64,000 nucleotides of DNA from Kiloniella spongiae (GTDB lineage Bacteria; Pseudomonadota; Alphaproteobacteria; Kiloniellales; Kiloniellaceae), in contig NZ_LAQL01000002.1 of NCBI RefSeq assembly GCF_001026905.1, positions 372,001 through 436,000 on the forward strand. Direction: 5' to 3'. This document shows, one piece after another, positions 37,999-47,510 of the stretch. The position numbers and the translations under genes were made by a program. A model generated the notes under the pieces. The model did no database searches. It saw nothing but the letters and a program-made list of their open reading frames with translations, and was not told the origin of the DNA. Each line of letters begins with the position of its first letter. Position 1 is the first letter of the stretch.

Positions 37999-38769
37999 TT
38001 ACCCTTTAAGAGAAACGATCTCTTTAACGCTAGATCTTTCCGCGACCAATACATGAGATTCAGGAACCTTGTTCCACCCCTCTTGATCATCAGTTAACGG
38101 CTCAGAAACCACCACCAGATCACCATCTTTGTATCGCCAGTACAATGATGGCGCAAAACGATCATTGGAATGCCTAAGGCAATAGAGATTGTCTCCGTCC
38201 GTTATCGCCATCGTACAGCGAAATGGCTCGGTGATGTTTCTTTCAGCCTGTAATGATTCAACAGTCGCAACCATTTTTCGGATTGCATTAACTGGATCAG
38301 ACTCCAATCCAAAATTAAAGAGCATATAGAACAACGCTTCACTGTCGGTTGTCCCCATGCGTTTTGCATAATGTTCATCAGTGATAAAAGCCTCCAGTGG
38401 CCGTCTAAACTGCTCATAGCCACCAACCTGGCCATTATGCATCCCCATCCAGTTCTTGTAGGAAAAAGGATGACAGTTCGCCCGCGACGTTGCCGTACCT
38501 GTAGATGCCCTTACATGCGCAAAGAAATGTGATGATCTGATTTGTGATGCAAGATGTTGCAAATTACAGTCATTCCATGCTGGCATGGTCTCCCGGTATA
38601 AGCCCGGCTCTTCCTTTTGTCCGTACCATCCAACACCAAAACCATCCCCGTTTGTCGCAACCTTTGCTTCTGTTGCGTGTTGAGATTGCTCAACAAGTGA
38701 ATGTTGTGGTTTGAAAAGTAACTCTTCCAAGAAAATTTCTTGCCCGGAATAGGCGAGCCAGCGGCACAT
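37999..38769 (-). CDS. Class II glutamine amidotransferase (YafJ-like)
   Basis: 256 residues if started at the ATG at 38767-38769. That start has GGAG seven bases upstream and places Cys at position 2 (MCRWLAYSGQ), which becomes the N-terminal nucleophile of Ntn-type amidotransferases; starting 99 bases further upstream would bury it. Other markers: QSQHATEAKVATNGDGFGVGWYG, RSSHFFAHVRASTG, NCHPFSYKNWMGMHNGQVGG and GTTDSEALFYMLF. It hydrolyses glutamine or a gamma-glutamyl compound (relatives include EgtC). The acceptor is unknown. Confidence 0.9.
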   Translation of the reverse strand: MCRWLAYSGQEIFLEELLFKPQHSLVEQSQHATEAKVATNGDGFGVGWYGQKEEPGLYRETMPAWNDCNLQHLASQIRSSHFFAHVRASTGTATSRANCHPFSYKNWMGMHNGQVGGYEQFRRPLEAFITDEHYAKRMGTTDSEALFYMLFNFGLESDPVNAIRKMVATVESLQAERNITEPFRCTMAITDGDNLYCLRHSNDRFAPSLYWRYKDGDLVVVSEPLTDDQEGWNKVPESHVLVAERSSVKEIVSLKG

Positions 38770-38907
38770 AAAATCGCTCCAAATTGTAGGGTTAGTGAAA
38801 ACAAACCTTTTGATATCCATATCAAGTAAACAAGATACATCAAAAGATGAACGGTATGTTACTCTCATTAATTAGATCAGCAATAGACATCCTGCATTTT
38901 ATAAAAT

Positions 38908-38940
38908 AAAAAAAGGAGTTCGTGTTTTCACACGAACTCC
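38908..38940 (-). terminator. Terminator between gcvP and the amidotransferase gene
   Basis: On the minus strand GGAGTTCGTGT, four bases, ACACGAACTCC, then seven Ts. It ends either the gcv transcript or the structured RNA just upstream of it. Confidence 0.9.
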
Positions 38941-38942
38941 AG

Positions 38943-39088
38943 TCCCAGCAATGGGCGGGAACAGGGTGCGGCCCTATCCCAAGTATGTTAAGCCGTCCCT
39001 TGCCTAACATACACGCCCTATGAGGACGGAGAGATCAGATAAATGAGACACCCAGCAATGGTCCCATCTGGTCTCTCCGCTTCAGCGG
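38943..39088 (-). ncRNA. Unassigned structured RNA region between gcvP and the amidotransferase gene
   Basis: About 145 bases that fold into successive stems: GGAGAGA-T-CAGAT (39028-39040) with ATCTG-G-TCTCTCC (39066-39078); GTATGTTA (38983-38990) with TAACATAC (39005-39012); GGGA/TCCC enclosing AGGG/CCCT (38957-38980); and CCCA-GCAA-TGGG (38944-38955). The loop CCGTCC (38993-38998) can pair with GGACGG (39024-39029), an H-type pseudoknot. CCCAGCAATGG occurs twice (38944, 39051). The minus strand is favoured because a terminator follows at 38908-38940. I match no known family. It could be a 3'-UTR-derived small RNA of the gcv operon or a leader of the amidotransferase gene. Confidence 0.55.
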
Positions 39089-39089
39089 C

Positions 39090-41978
39090 CTATTCAGCCG
39101 CGTCTCGGTAGCTCTCGATTGAAGGGCAAGAGCAAATCAAGTTACGATCACCATAGACGTTATCGACACGTCCTACTGGTGCCCAATATTTACCATCACG
39201 AAGACTTTCTACCGGATAAGCTGCTTCTTCGCGGGTATAAGGATGATCCCAGCTTTCAGATAGCATTGATGCTGCTGTATGCGGTGCATTACACAGCATG
39301 TTGTCTTCAAGAGGCAATTCACCAGAAGCAACCCGACCGATTTCTTTACGAATTGAAATCATCGCATCCGCAAGACGATCAATCTCGTACTTGGATTCTG
39401 ATTCAGTAGGCTCAATCATCAAAGTACCTGGTACCGGGAAAGACATCGTCGGTGCGTGGAAACCATAATCGATCAAACGCTTGGCGATATCATCAACTGT
39501 AATGCCGATGTCATCCTTAAGCGGGCGCACATCAATGATACATTCGTGCGCAACCATGCCATTCTTTGATGTGTAAAGAACCGGATAATGATCAGACAGA
39601 CGCTTTGCCAGATAGTTAGCATTCAAGATCGCCATCTGTGTCGCTTTTTTAAGACCAGAGGCCCCCATCAGCTTCAGATAAGTCCAGGTAATCGGAAGGA
39701 TACTCGCAGATCCCCAAGGCGCAGATGTCACAGCACCCTGCCCTGTCTCTGGACCAGCCTCTGCAACGAGAGAGTGATTCGGCAAGAAAGGCGCCAAGTG
39801 CTTACCAACACCAATCGGCCCCACACCTGGTCCCCCACCACCGTGTGGGATACAGAATGTTTTATGCAAATTAAGGTGCGAAACATCGCCACCAAATTTA
39901 CCAGGTTTAGCCAGGCCAACCATCGCATTCATGTTCGCGCCATCGACATAAACCTGTCCGCCAAAGTCATGAACGATGCCACATGTTTTACGAACTTCTT
40001 CCTCAAACACACCGTGTGTCGAAGGATACGTGATCATAATTGCAGCCAGATTTTCCTGATGCTTTTCGGCTTTGGCATAGAGATCGTCGTTATCGACGTA
40101 ACCTTCGTCATCACAGTTAACGACAACAACCTTCATGCCAGCCAAAGCAGCAGAAGCAGGGTTCGTTCCGTGGGCAGAAGCCGGGATTAAACAAATATCG
40201 CGCTGCGTATCACCACGGCTCTCATGGTACTTACGAATAGCCAGAAGACCGGCATATTCGCCCTGTGACCCAGAGTTAGGCTGAAGAGAAACCGCATCAT
40301 AACCGGTTACTTCAACAAGCATATCTTCCAGATCTTTAATTAACTCAATATAACCTTCGGCTTGATCCAGAGGAACAAAGGGGTGAATCTCACCAAATTC
40401 AGGCCACGTAACAGGGATCATTTCCGTCGCAGCGTTCAGCTTCATGGTGCAAGACCCCAATGGGATCATCGCACGGTCAAGACCGATATCTTTATCACAA
40501 AGCTTACGTAGATAGCGCATCATTTCTGTTTCAGAATGATAGCTGTTGAACGTCGGATGCGTCAGGAAATCCGTGCGGCGGGCCAGAGCTTCTGGAAGGT
40601 TACTCGGCGCAGACTTATCCAAAGCATCAACACTTTGACCATCGACACCAAAGACGGCCCAAAGGGTAGTAATATCATCACGCGTCGTTGTTTCATCAAT
40701 CGAAACACCAAGGGTATCAGCATCAACCACACGAATATTCATTTTGTGTTCGCGTGCTTTGGCTGCAATCGCCTCTGCTTTCCCTTTCACGTTGAGGGTC
40801 AACGTATCAAAGAAGGCATCGTGAACAACACTGACACCACCAGCTTTCAGACCAGCTGCAAGAATGGACGCAAGGCGGGATACTCTGCGAGCAATCGTCT
40901 TCAAACCTTCAGGACCGTGATAGGTTGCATAGAAGCCAGCCATGTTTGCCAATAATGCCTGCGCAGTACAGATGTTACTGGTCGCTTTTTCCCGGCGGAT
41001 ATGCTGTTCACGTGTCTGAAGTGCCATACGAAGAGCGGGCTCACCATGCGTATCAACAGACATACCGACAAGACGCGCAGGAATAGAACGCTTGTATTTG
41101 TCATGTGTCGCAAAGTAACCAGCGTGTGGTCCACCAAAACCCATTGGAACGCCGAAGCGTTGCGCAGAACCGATAGCAAAATCAGCACCGAGTTCACCCG
41201 GGCTTTTGATAAGTGTTAATGCAAGAATATCAGCTGCGATACCAGCAAGACCTTTGTTCGCCTGAACAGCGGCAATCAGATCGCTGTAATCTTCGATACG
41301 ACCAGAAGTACCTGGATACTGGAAGAGCGCACCGTAAACAGCTGCAGGATCCAGATCTTTACGAGGATCTCCAATAACAACTTCATAACCCAGAGCTTCA
41401 GCACGTGTCTTAATAACGGCGATGCTCTGCGGTAAAAAATCCTGATCAACAAAGAAAGCTTCTGCTTTACTCTTCGCAACCCGACGGCAAAAAGTCATTG
41501 CTTCAGCAGCCGCAGTCCCTTCGTCAAGCATAGAGGAATTCGCCAATTCCATGCCAGAGAGATCACTGATCATTGTCTGATAGTTCAGAATAGCTTCAAG
41601 GCGACCCTGAGAAATTTCAGCCTGATAAGGTGTATAAGATGTATACCAACCCGGATTTTCCAGGACGTTTCTCAGAATAACTTTAGGAACGTGTGTACCG
41701 TAATACCCCATGCCGATGAACGATTTGAAAACTTTATTCTTCGTTGCAAGAGATTTAGCATGCGCAAGAACATCAACTTCGGTCTGGCTCTCGGCCATAG
41801 AAAGCGGTGTCGTCTCACGAATAGCTTCTGGCACAGTTTTGTCGGAAAGCTCTTGTAAAGAACCGAGTCCCAGAAGCGCAAGCATTTCAGTCTGCTCTGC
41901 ATTAGTCGGCCCGATATGACGACGAACAAAATCTGTTTTTTGCTCTAGGTCTTCTAGAGACACATTAGTATCAGACAT
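39090..41978 (-). CDS. gcvP: Glycine dehydrogenase (decarboxylating), P protein
   Basis: 962 residues, the single-chain P protein that decarboxylates glycine with PLP and passes the aminomethyl group to the lipoyl arm of H protein. N-terminal half: [59 protein letters not shown]-terminal half: [30 protein letters not shown], and the PLP-binding Lys in [19 protein letters not shown] at about 705. Full length. Last gene of the riboswitch-controlled gcvT-gcvH-gcvP unit, 128 bases after gcvH. Confidence 0.98.
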   Translation of the reverse strand: MSDTNVSLEDLEQKTDFVRRHIGPTNAEQTEMLALLGLGSLQELSDKTVPEAIRETTPLSMAESQTEVDVLAHAKSLATKNKVFKSFIGMGYYGTHVPKVILRNVLENPGWYTSYTPYQAEISQGRLEAILNYQTMISDLSGMELANSSMLDEGTAAAEAMTFCRRVAKSKAEAFFVDQDFLPQSIAVIKTRAEALGYEVVIGDPRKDLDPAAVYGALFQYPGTSGRIEDYSDLIAAVQANKGLAGIAADILALTLIKSPGELGADFAIGSAQRFGVPMGFGGPHAGYFATHDKYKRSIPARLVGMSVDTHGEPALRMALQTREQHIRREKATSNICTAQALLANMAGFYATYHGPEGLKTIARRVSRLASILAAGLKAGGVSVVHDAFFDTLTLNVKGKAEAIAAKAREHKMNIRVVDADTLGVSIDETTTRDDITTLWAVFGVDGQSVDALDKSAPSNLPEALARRTDFLTHPTFNSYHSETEMMRYLRKLCDKDIGLDRAMIPLGSCTMKLNAATEMIPVTWPEFGEIHPFVPLDQAEGYIELIKDLEDMLVEVTGYDAVSLQPNSGSQGEYAGLLAIRKYHESRGDTQRDICLIPASAHGTNPASAALAGMKVVVVNCDDEGYVDNDDLYAKAEKHQENLAAIMITYPSTHGVFEEEVRKTCGIVHDFGGQVYVDGANMNAMVGLAKPGKFGGDVSHLNLHKTFCIPHGGGGPGVGPIGVGKHLAPFLPNHSLVAEAGPETGQGAVTSAPWGSASILPITWTYLKLMGASGLKKATQMAILNANYLAKRLSDHYPVLYTSKNGMVAHECIIDVRPLKDDIGITVDDIAKRLIDYGFHAPTMSFPVPGTLMIEPTESESKYEIDRLADAMISIRKEIGRVASGELPLEDNMLCNAPHTAASMLSESWDHPYTREEAAYPVESLRDGKYWAPVGRVDNVYGDRNLICSCPSIESYRDAAE

Positions 41979-42106
41979 GGCGAATTCCTTATTAGAAAAT
42001 CAATGCGCAGCTTCTCTTGAAAGAAGCTGGCATCAATCAAACGTACTTAACTGAGTTTACAAATACCCGAGACCTCAACTACCTCTAGATCACAAGTATG
42101 AGAGTA

Positions 42107-42484
42107 TTAACCTTGACCTTCGATGAAGGTTTTATAACCGGCTTCATCCATCAACTCTTCAAGCTGGGAAGCATCTGTAATCTTCACTTTGTAGAACCAG
42201 CCGTCACCCATAGGTGCAGAGTTAACAAGACTTGGCTCATCAACAAGTGCTTCATTGCCTTCAATTACTTCACCATCACAGATAGCAAGAACTTCACTAG
42301 CTGCTTTCACTGATTCAACAACCGCAGCTTCATCGCCTTGTTCCAGGTCTTTGCCTTCGTCTGGAACTTCAACGAACACAACATCACCCAACTGTTCTTG
42401 AGCAAATTCTGTGATTCCAACTGTGCCGATATCACCGTCGACAAGAATCCATTCGTGGTCTTCACTGAATTTAAGTTCGCTCAT
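42107..42484 (-). CDS. gcvH: Glycine cleavage system H protein
   Basis: 125 residues. Lipoyl carrier of the glycine cleavage system; the lipoylated Lys is in AAVVESVKAASEVLAICDGEV at about 63. FSEDHEWILVDGDIGTVGITEFAQEQLGDVVFVEVP at the N-terminus and GWFYKVKITDASQLEELMDEAGYK at the C-terminus are standard. Lies between gcvT and gcvP on the same strand. Confidence 0.97.
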   Translation of the reverse strand: MSELKFSEDHEWILVDGDIGTVGITEFAQEQLGDVVFVEVPDEGKDLEQGDEAAVVESVKAASEVLAICDGEVIEGNEALVDEPSLVNSAPMGDGWFYKVKITDASQLEELMDEAGYKTFIEGQG

Positions 42485-42600
42485 AATCCTGATCCTCTAA
42501 TAAATTGTTTTTATTTCAGAGCTTCGTTATTGGGACGTTGCTCTGCATTATCGTGGGATTTCCCACTGTAAATATTTCCCAAACGTTCCGTTTCTCGGAA

Positions 42601-43704
42601 CTATCCTCGGAAATAACTCTTCTGCTCAAACGGCATCTTCACAACTTTACACGGCATTTCTTTGCCACGTACCAGCGCGTTCACTGCCGTATCGGGTGTC
42701 TTGTAATCAGAAGCGACATAGGCAATCGCAATTGGCCCGCCAACGGAAGGTCCAAAGCCGCCACTGGTGACTTTACCAACAACTTCACCTTCGGCATTGG
42801 CAATTTCAACACCCGGGCGCAACGGAGCACGTCCTTCGGGAAGAATACCAACCAAGCGTCTTGGGGCTCCGTCTGTGATTTGTTTCAGAATGATATCATC
42901 ACCGGGGAAACCACCCTCAGCGCGGCGACGTTTTTGAATGGCCCACAACAAGCCAGCTTCGATTGGAGTTGTCGTCGTATCAATATCGTTCCCATAAAGG
43001 CAAAGACCAGCTTCCATGCGTAGCGAATCACGCGCACCCAAACCAGCGACTTCAACTTCGGATTCATCAAGAAGGCGACGAACAATGGCAACAGCCTTAT
43101 CCGCAGGAATTGCAATCTCGTAGCCATCTTCACCCGTATAACCGGAACGACTAACCTGACAATTAACGCCATCAATTTCCAAGGTCATGAAGGTCATGAA
43201 CTTCATATCGGCGCACCGGGCATCAAAACGAGCCAGTACATCAACAGATTTTGGTCCCTGTAGTGCAATCAAAGCGTTGTCATATTCAACTTCGACTTCA
43301 ACCTGATCACCAATTTTGGATTTGATGTGCGCGATATCTGCATCTTTACAAGCAGCGTTAATCACTAGGCTCAACCCGCCAGGAACCTTTGTGATCATCA
43401 AATCATCAAGAATGCCACCGTCGTCGTTTGTGAAGAAACTGTAGCGGATAGAATTTTCCGCCAGATTTTCCAGGTCAGCAGGAAGAAGGCTTTCTAATGC
43501 CGAGATTGCATTTTCACCCATCAAGCGAACTATACCCATATGCGATACATCAAAAATCGCCGCAGATGCACGTGTATGTTTGTGCTCTGTCATAATACCT
43601 GCCGGATATTGAACAGGCATGGAATAACCCGCGAAAGGTACCATCTTGGCACCAAGTTCCACATGCAGATCATAAAGAGGTGTTTTTTTAAGGTCTTCCG
43701 ACAT
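42601..43704 (-). CDS. gcvT: Aminomethyltransferase (glycine cleavage T protein)
   Basis: 367 residues from the ATG at 43702-43704, chosen because GGAG lies seven bases upstream and the protein then begins MSEDLKKTPLYDLHVELGAKMVPFAGYSMPVQY as in the family; the in-frame codon at 43758 lies at the edge of the riboswitch. It moves the methylene group to tetrahydrofolate and releases ammonia. Visible: FDVSHMGIVRLMGENA, ALQGPKSVDVLARFD, SRSGYTGEDGYEIAIPA and LCLYGNDIDTTTTPIEAGLLWAIQKRR. Confidence 0.96.
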   Translation of the reverse strand: MSEDLKKTPLYDLHVELGAKMVPFAGYSMPVQYPAGIMTEHKHTRASAAIFDVSHMGIVRLMGENAISALESLLPADLENLAENSIRYSFFTNDDGGILDDLMITKVPGGLSLVINAACKDADIAHIKSKIGDQVEVEVEYDNALIALQGPKSVDVLARFDARCADMKFMTFMTLEIDGVNCQVSRSGYTGEDGYEIAIPADKAVAIVRRLLDESEVEVAGLGARDSLRMEAGLCLYGNDIDTTTTPIEAGLLWAIQKRRRAEGGFPGDDIILKQITDGAPRRLVGILPEGRAPLRPGVEIANAEGEVVGKVTSGGFGPSVGGPIAIAYVASDYKTPDTAVNALVRGKEMPCKVVKMPFEQKSYFRG

Positions 43705-43759
43705 AACCAAGCTCCAGAGCACAAAAGGAAAAACACAACGGCGACTTAACCATTGCATC

Positions 43760-43970
43760 CCCCTCTGTCTTCGAACCTGAGAGATTCACAAAAGATGTTT
43801 ATCATCTTTTGCTTACTCCGTCGGTGTCTCGCGGTACGCGAAACTTTCCAGAGTTGCCTGCCTCTTGCGGTCCATGTGCCTGAGAGTTTCCGGGGCGGTT
43901 GCTCCTTCGGCGCTGCTCATAATGTTTCTGTTAAGAAACTTTACAACAATCTCTCCCGCGAGAGGTATTT
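43760..43970 (-). promoter_or_regulatory. Tandem glycine riboswitch of the gcv operon
   Basis: Read on the minus strand, two glycine aptamers stand in a row. The first has CTCTCGCGGGAGAG, GCGCCGAAGGAGCAA, GGAAACTCTCAGGCA and ends near CAACTCTGGAAAG. The second has ACACCGACGGAGTAAGC, a variable AT-rich hairpin (CAAAAGATG/CATCTTTTG), AATCTCTCAGG and GACAGAGGGG. The gcvT start is about 55 bases downstream. In known examples glycine binding switches on the cleavage genes. I see no strong terminator between aptamer and gcvT, which favours control at translation start. Confidence 0.93.
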
Positions 43971-44250
43971 CAGCAATAGTCAGATTGTATCATAACAACC
44001 TAACTTGGCTAGAGATTTACGCTCTTTTGAAAAAAAGTCAACCGTAGACGACATAAATTCTAATGAACACGACAAATCACAAACAAATACAACCACTTAT
44101 TTCCGATAGGAAATTTTCATCAGAACAGAGTCCCAGATAAATGCCATCAGAACCACAGATATTTGATTAAAGATGATGTATTAAAGACCCTAATCTTGCG
44201 CAGGAAACCGCCCTATCAAATACAAGTCAATGATCTTGGTCTTAGAGATC

Positions 44251-44802
44251 TTATATTTTCGTGCGGTTATAATAAAGCTCACTACGCGTAAGCTCAAACC
44301 CGATGAAAATAATATAGTCTTCACCTGTTTTACCATTACGCAGTGGTATCGTTGGGAAGATATTATCTACCAATGCAATGGATGTTCGATTACCTTCAAA
44401 CGGTGCAACCAGATCAAAAGATTCTCTGCTCAAAATTTTACGATCATGCGTGGCAACCGCGACAAAGTAATTGAATTTAGCACCACCATCATTGGCGGGG
44501 CCTTGTGTAAGTTCAAACCGCACAACAACCTGATTGTTCAGGTTGTTTGTTTCTTCATCCAGAACACAAACATTCGCAAAATTATTGATCGATGCTTCAA
44601 ATGCCACATCAGTTAAGTCTCGCCCTTGTCCCTGAAAGCGAGTCATTTCCTCTGCTTCTTTAAGAACAATAATTTCAGGACAAGCTGGGGGCGCTTCTTC
44701 CGGTTCAATCAAACCACAGCCGGAAAGGACTAATGATGCAAACACAAGTGCACCTGACCGGGGAGAAATACGCGATAAGACTTTAGAGAACAGGCGGCCC
44801 AT
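44251..44802 (-). CDS. Predicted lipoprotein of unknown function
   Basis: 183 residues. Signal peptide with lipobox LSGC (SGALVFASLVLSGCG), so the Cys at about 29 should be lipidated; the next residues (GLIEPEEAPPACPEI) suggest release to the outer membrane. The remainder is a mixed beta domain with RFQGQGRDLTDVAFEASI, VVVRFELTQGPA and a long C-terminal stretch including FNYFVAVATHDRKIL and TSIALVDNIFPTIPL. It looks like a conserved alphaproteobacterial lipoprotein, but I cannot name a function. Divergent from ispH, with a perfect palindrome between them. Confidence 0.82.
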   Translation of the reverse strand: MGRLFSKVLSRISPRSGALVFASLVLSGCGLIEPEEAPPACPEIIVLKEAEEMTRFQGQGRDLTDVAFEASINNFANVCVLDEETNNLNNQVVVRFELTQGPANDGGAKFNYFVAVATHDRKILSRESFDLVAPFEGNRTSIALVDNIFPTIPLRNGKTGEDYIIFIGFELTRSELYYNRTKI

Positions 44803-44853
44803 AAAATGTTTTATCCCTTAATTTGACAAGGATTAAAATAACTTAACTAGCCA

Positions 44854-44871
44854 AACTATGATATCATAGTT
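44854..44871. promoter_or_regulatory. 18-bp perfect palindrome between lipoprotein gene and ispH
   Basis: AACTATGATATCATAGTT, with no spacer, in the gap between two divergent genes (52 bases before the lipoprotein start). No T-tract and low G+C, so a protein operator is more likely than a terminator. The regulator is unknown. Confidence 0.45.
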
Positions 44872-45050
44872 CCGCTATTGATGAATATCTTTCATATAGT
44901 TACTTCTAAATACAAAGATACCAAGATAGAAGCAAGCTGAACGATGTTTAAGATCATACTGATTAGCTCTTTTCTCATCATCCGCACTGTATTAGTTTCG
45001 CCATAATGATAGGTGAGCTATTCTCATCAACAGCTGTATGGACAAAAACG

Positions 45051-46019
45051 ATGAACAAAAGCGATCTCACAATACTACTTGCCAGCCCAAGGGGTTTTTG
45101 TGCCGGGGTAGATCGTGCCATAGAGATTGTCGAGCGGGCCCTCGTAAAACACGGCGCACCTGTTTATGTTCGCCATGAAATTGTTCACAACAGATACGTT
45201 GTTGAATCTCTGGAACAAAAAGGTGCTGTATTCGTACAGGAATTAGATCAAGTCCCCGAAGGACTTCCCGTGATTTTCTCAGCTCATGGCGTACCCAAAT
45301 CTGTACCTGCAGCAGCACAAGCGCGTGAACTGTTATACTTTGATGCAACATGCCCCTTGGTAAGCAAAGTCCATAGAGAAGCTGAACGCCACGAAAAAGA
45401 TGGACGTCAGGTCATTCTCATTGGACATGCTGGACATCCAGAAGTTATCGGCACGATGGGACAACTAAGTGATGGTTCCATCGTACTTGTCGAAACTGAG
45501 GAAGACGCCGAAAATCTTATTGTTGAAGATCCAGACAATCTCGCATTTGTAACCCAGACAACGCTCTCAGTGGATGATACAGCCTCTATCGTCAAAGTAT
45601 TAATACGCAGATTTCCCAATATGCTGGAACCTAAAAAAGAAGACATCTGTTACGCAACAACCAACAGACAAGAAGCCGTTAAGGCAATCGCGACAAGATG
45701 CGATGCCTTATTGGTAATCGGTGCGCCCAATTCTTCAAATTCAAAACGTCTTGTCGAAGTCGCCTACAAACAAGGTTGTGAAAAAGCTGCATTGGTACAA
45801 CGGGCAACAGACATTAAATGGGATGCCCTTAATGGTGTAAAAACTCTTGGAATTACAGCAGGTGCCTCTGCCCCGGAAATTCTTGTTGAAGAAGTTATTA
45901 ACGCCTTCAAAGAACATTACAACGTATCAATCGAAGAAATTAATATCCGCAACGAGAACGTTGTTTTCAAAGTTCCTAAAACGCTGCTTGATACACCTAC
46001 AGCAAAAGATATTCGCTAA
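45051..46019 (+). CDS. ispH: 4-hydroxy-3-methylbut-2-enyl diphosphate reductase
   Basis: 322 residues from the ATG at 45051, where the conserved sequence begins ([27 protein letters not shown]); an ATG 45 bases upstream adds residues not seen in the family. Last step of the non-mevalonate pathway, giving IPP and DMAPP, using a [4Fe-4S] cluster. The cluster cysteines are in [19 protein letters not shown] and [24 protein letters not shown] is also typical. First of three adjacent genes (ispH, thrB, rnhA), an order known from Rhodospirillales. Confidence 0.96.
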   Translation: MNKSDLTILLASPRGFCAGVDRAIEIVERALVKHGAPVYVRHEIVHNRYVVESLEQKGAVFVQELDQVPEGLPVIFSAHGVPKSVPAAAQARELLYFDATCPLVSKVHREAERHEKDGRQVILIGHAGHPEVIGTMGQLSDGSIVLVETEEDAENLIVEDPDNLAFVTQTTLSVDDTASIVKVLIRRFPNMLEPKKEDICYATTNRQEAVKAIATRCDALLVIGAPNSSNSKRLVEVAYKQGCEKAALVQRATDIKWDALNGVKTLGITAGASAPEILVEEVINAFKEHYNVSIEEINIRNENVVFKVPKTLLDTPTAKDIR

Positions 46020-46068
46020 AGTATCGATAAGATCTCTTTACTAGAACACTATTTTCATTGAGACAATA

Positions 46069-47034
46069 ATGGCCGTTTACACAGAAGTTCCTGATGATGA
46101 AGTAGAAAGCTTCCTCACTGAATATAATATTGGTGATGTGCTTTCCCTCAAAGGTATTGCGGAAGGCGTGGAGAACTCAAACTACATTCTCCACACAACC
46201 ACAGGACATTACATCCTCACTCTCTATGAGAAACGTGTGGAGAAGGCCGACCTTCCTTTCTTCCTCGGTTATATGCAGCATTTAGCAGCCAAAGGCATTT
46301 CCTGTCCCGTCCCGATTGCGGGTAAAGATGGCAATAACTTAAGAGAGCTCTGTGGGCGTCCGGCAGCAATCACCGCTTTTTTGGATGGGATGTGGCCGAG
46401 ACGAATTCAACCGTTTCATTGCCGTGCCTTGGGAAAAACTATGGCTGAAATGCATCTTGCAGGACAGGATTTCTCTCTTACCAGACCCAACGCGCTATCG
46501 GTCAAAGGCTGGAAAGAAGTGTTGGATGCCTGCGAAGACAAAGGTGAGCAGGTCAAGGCTGGCTTAACAGATACACTCAATAAAGAATATGAGTATCTGG
46601 AAAAACATTGGCCAGGAAACCTCCCTCAAGGCGTTATCCATGCTGATATGTTCCAGGATAATGTTTTCTTCATTCACGAAAAGCTCTCTGGAGTTATTGA
46701 TTTCTACTTTGCGTGTAACGATCTTTTGGCATATGAGCTCGCCATTTGTCTGAATGCCTGGTGTTTTGAATTGGATAATTCTTTCAATATTACAAAGGCT
46801 CAACTCATGCTTCGGGCCTATCAAGAGGTTCGTCCGCTTACACAGAACGAACTTCAAGCCCTGCCTCTTCTTGCCCGGGGAGCATCTCTGCGCTTTTTAC
46901 TGACAAGACTTTATGATTGGATAAATCACCCCGAGGGTGCTTTTGTGAAGCCAAAAGATCCAATCGAATATTTGAATAAATTAAAATTTCACCAATCCGT
47001 TAAAAGCATTGCTGATTATGGAATAGCTTTATGA
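46069..47034 (+). CDS. thrB: Homoserine kinase (ThrB, APH-like fold)
   Basis: 321 residues. Phosphorylates homoserine on the way to threonine. This is the aminoglycoside-phosphotransferase-like type used by proteobacteria, not the GHMP type: [29 protein letters not shown] at the N-terminus and the catalytic loop [14 protein letters not shown] followed by [24 protein letters not shown]. thrC is at 55 kb. It overlaps rnhA by four bases (ATGA), so the two are coupled. Confidence 0.95.
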   Translation: MAVYTEVPDDEVESFLTEYNIGDVLSLKGIAEGVENSNYILHTTTGHYILTLYEKRVEKADLPFFLGYMQHLAAKGISCPVPIAGKDGNNLRELCGRPAAITAFLDGMWPRRIQPFHCRALGKTMAEMHLAGQDFSLTRPNALSVKGWKEVLDACEDKGEQVKAGLTDTLNKEYEYLEKHWPGNLPQGVIHADMFQDNVFFIHEKLSGVIDFYFACNDLLAYELAICLNAWCFELDNSFNITKAQLMLRAYQEVRPLTQNELQALPLLARGASLRFLLTRLYDWINHPEGAFVKPKDPIEYLNKLKFHQSVKSIADYGIAL

Positions 47035-47474
47035 ATCAAAGAACGCCTGTAGAAATTTTTACTGATGGTGCCTGTTCAGGTAATCCTGGTCCTGGAGGGT
47101 GGGGCGCATTACTACGATACAAGGATACTGAAAAAGAACTTTGCGGTGGTGAAGCAGAAACCACCAACAATCGCATGGAACTCCAAGGGGCAATATCCGC
47201 GCTGAACGCCCTTAAGAAACCATCTTATATCATCTTGACGACTGATAGTGTGTACGTGAAGGATGGTATTACAAAATGGATTTTTAACTGGCAAAAAAAC
47301 GGTTGGAAAACTGCGAATAAAAAACCGGTTAAAAATGCTGAACTTTGGCAGGATCTAGTTGCAGCCTTGAAACCCCACGACGTGGAATGGCGATGGGTTA
47401 AAGGGCATGCAGGACACCCCGAAAATGAACGCGCTGATGAACTCGCACGCCAAGGCATGGCCGAATATAAATAA
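47031..47474 (+). CDS. rnhA: Ribonuclease HI
   Basis: 147 residues. Degrades RNA in RNA-DNA hybrids. The catalytic acids are in [21 protein letters not shown] (Asp), [16 protein letters not shown] (Glu), [12 protein letters not shown] (Asp) and [15 protein letters not shown] (His and Asp). Start overlaps the thrB stop. The window also encodes the unrelated RNase HII. Confidence 0.97.
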   Translation: MNQRTPVEIFTDGACSGNPGPGGWGALLRYKDTEKELCGGEAETTNNRMELQGAISALNALKKPSYIILTTDSVYVKDGITKWIFNWQKNGWKTANKKPVKNAELWQDLVAALKPHDVEWRWVKGHAGHPENERADELARQGMAEYK

Positions 47475-47510
47475 GGCCATGGCCGTCTCGGCAACCTTAG
47501 AAAACCTGGT

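Noticed and set aside
37874-38056. Plus-strand 60-codon frame after the atp terminator
   Set aside because: Begins just after the terminator and runs antisense into the amidotransferase gene, with no ribosome site.
42885-43175. 96-codon minus-strand frame inside gcvT
   Set aside because: Shadow of the conserved gcvT frame on the same strand.
43753-43995. Plus-strand 80-codon frame over the gcv leader
   Set aside because: It is the antisense of the glycine riboswitch; the sequence is explained by the RNA.
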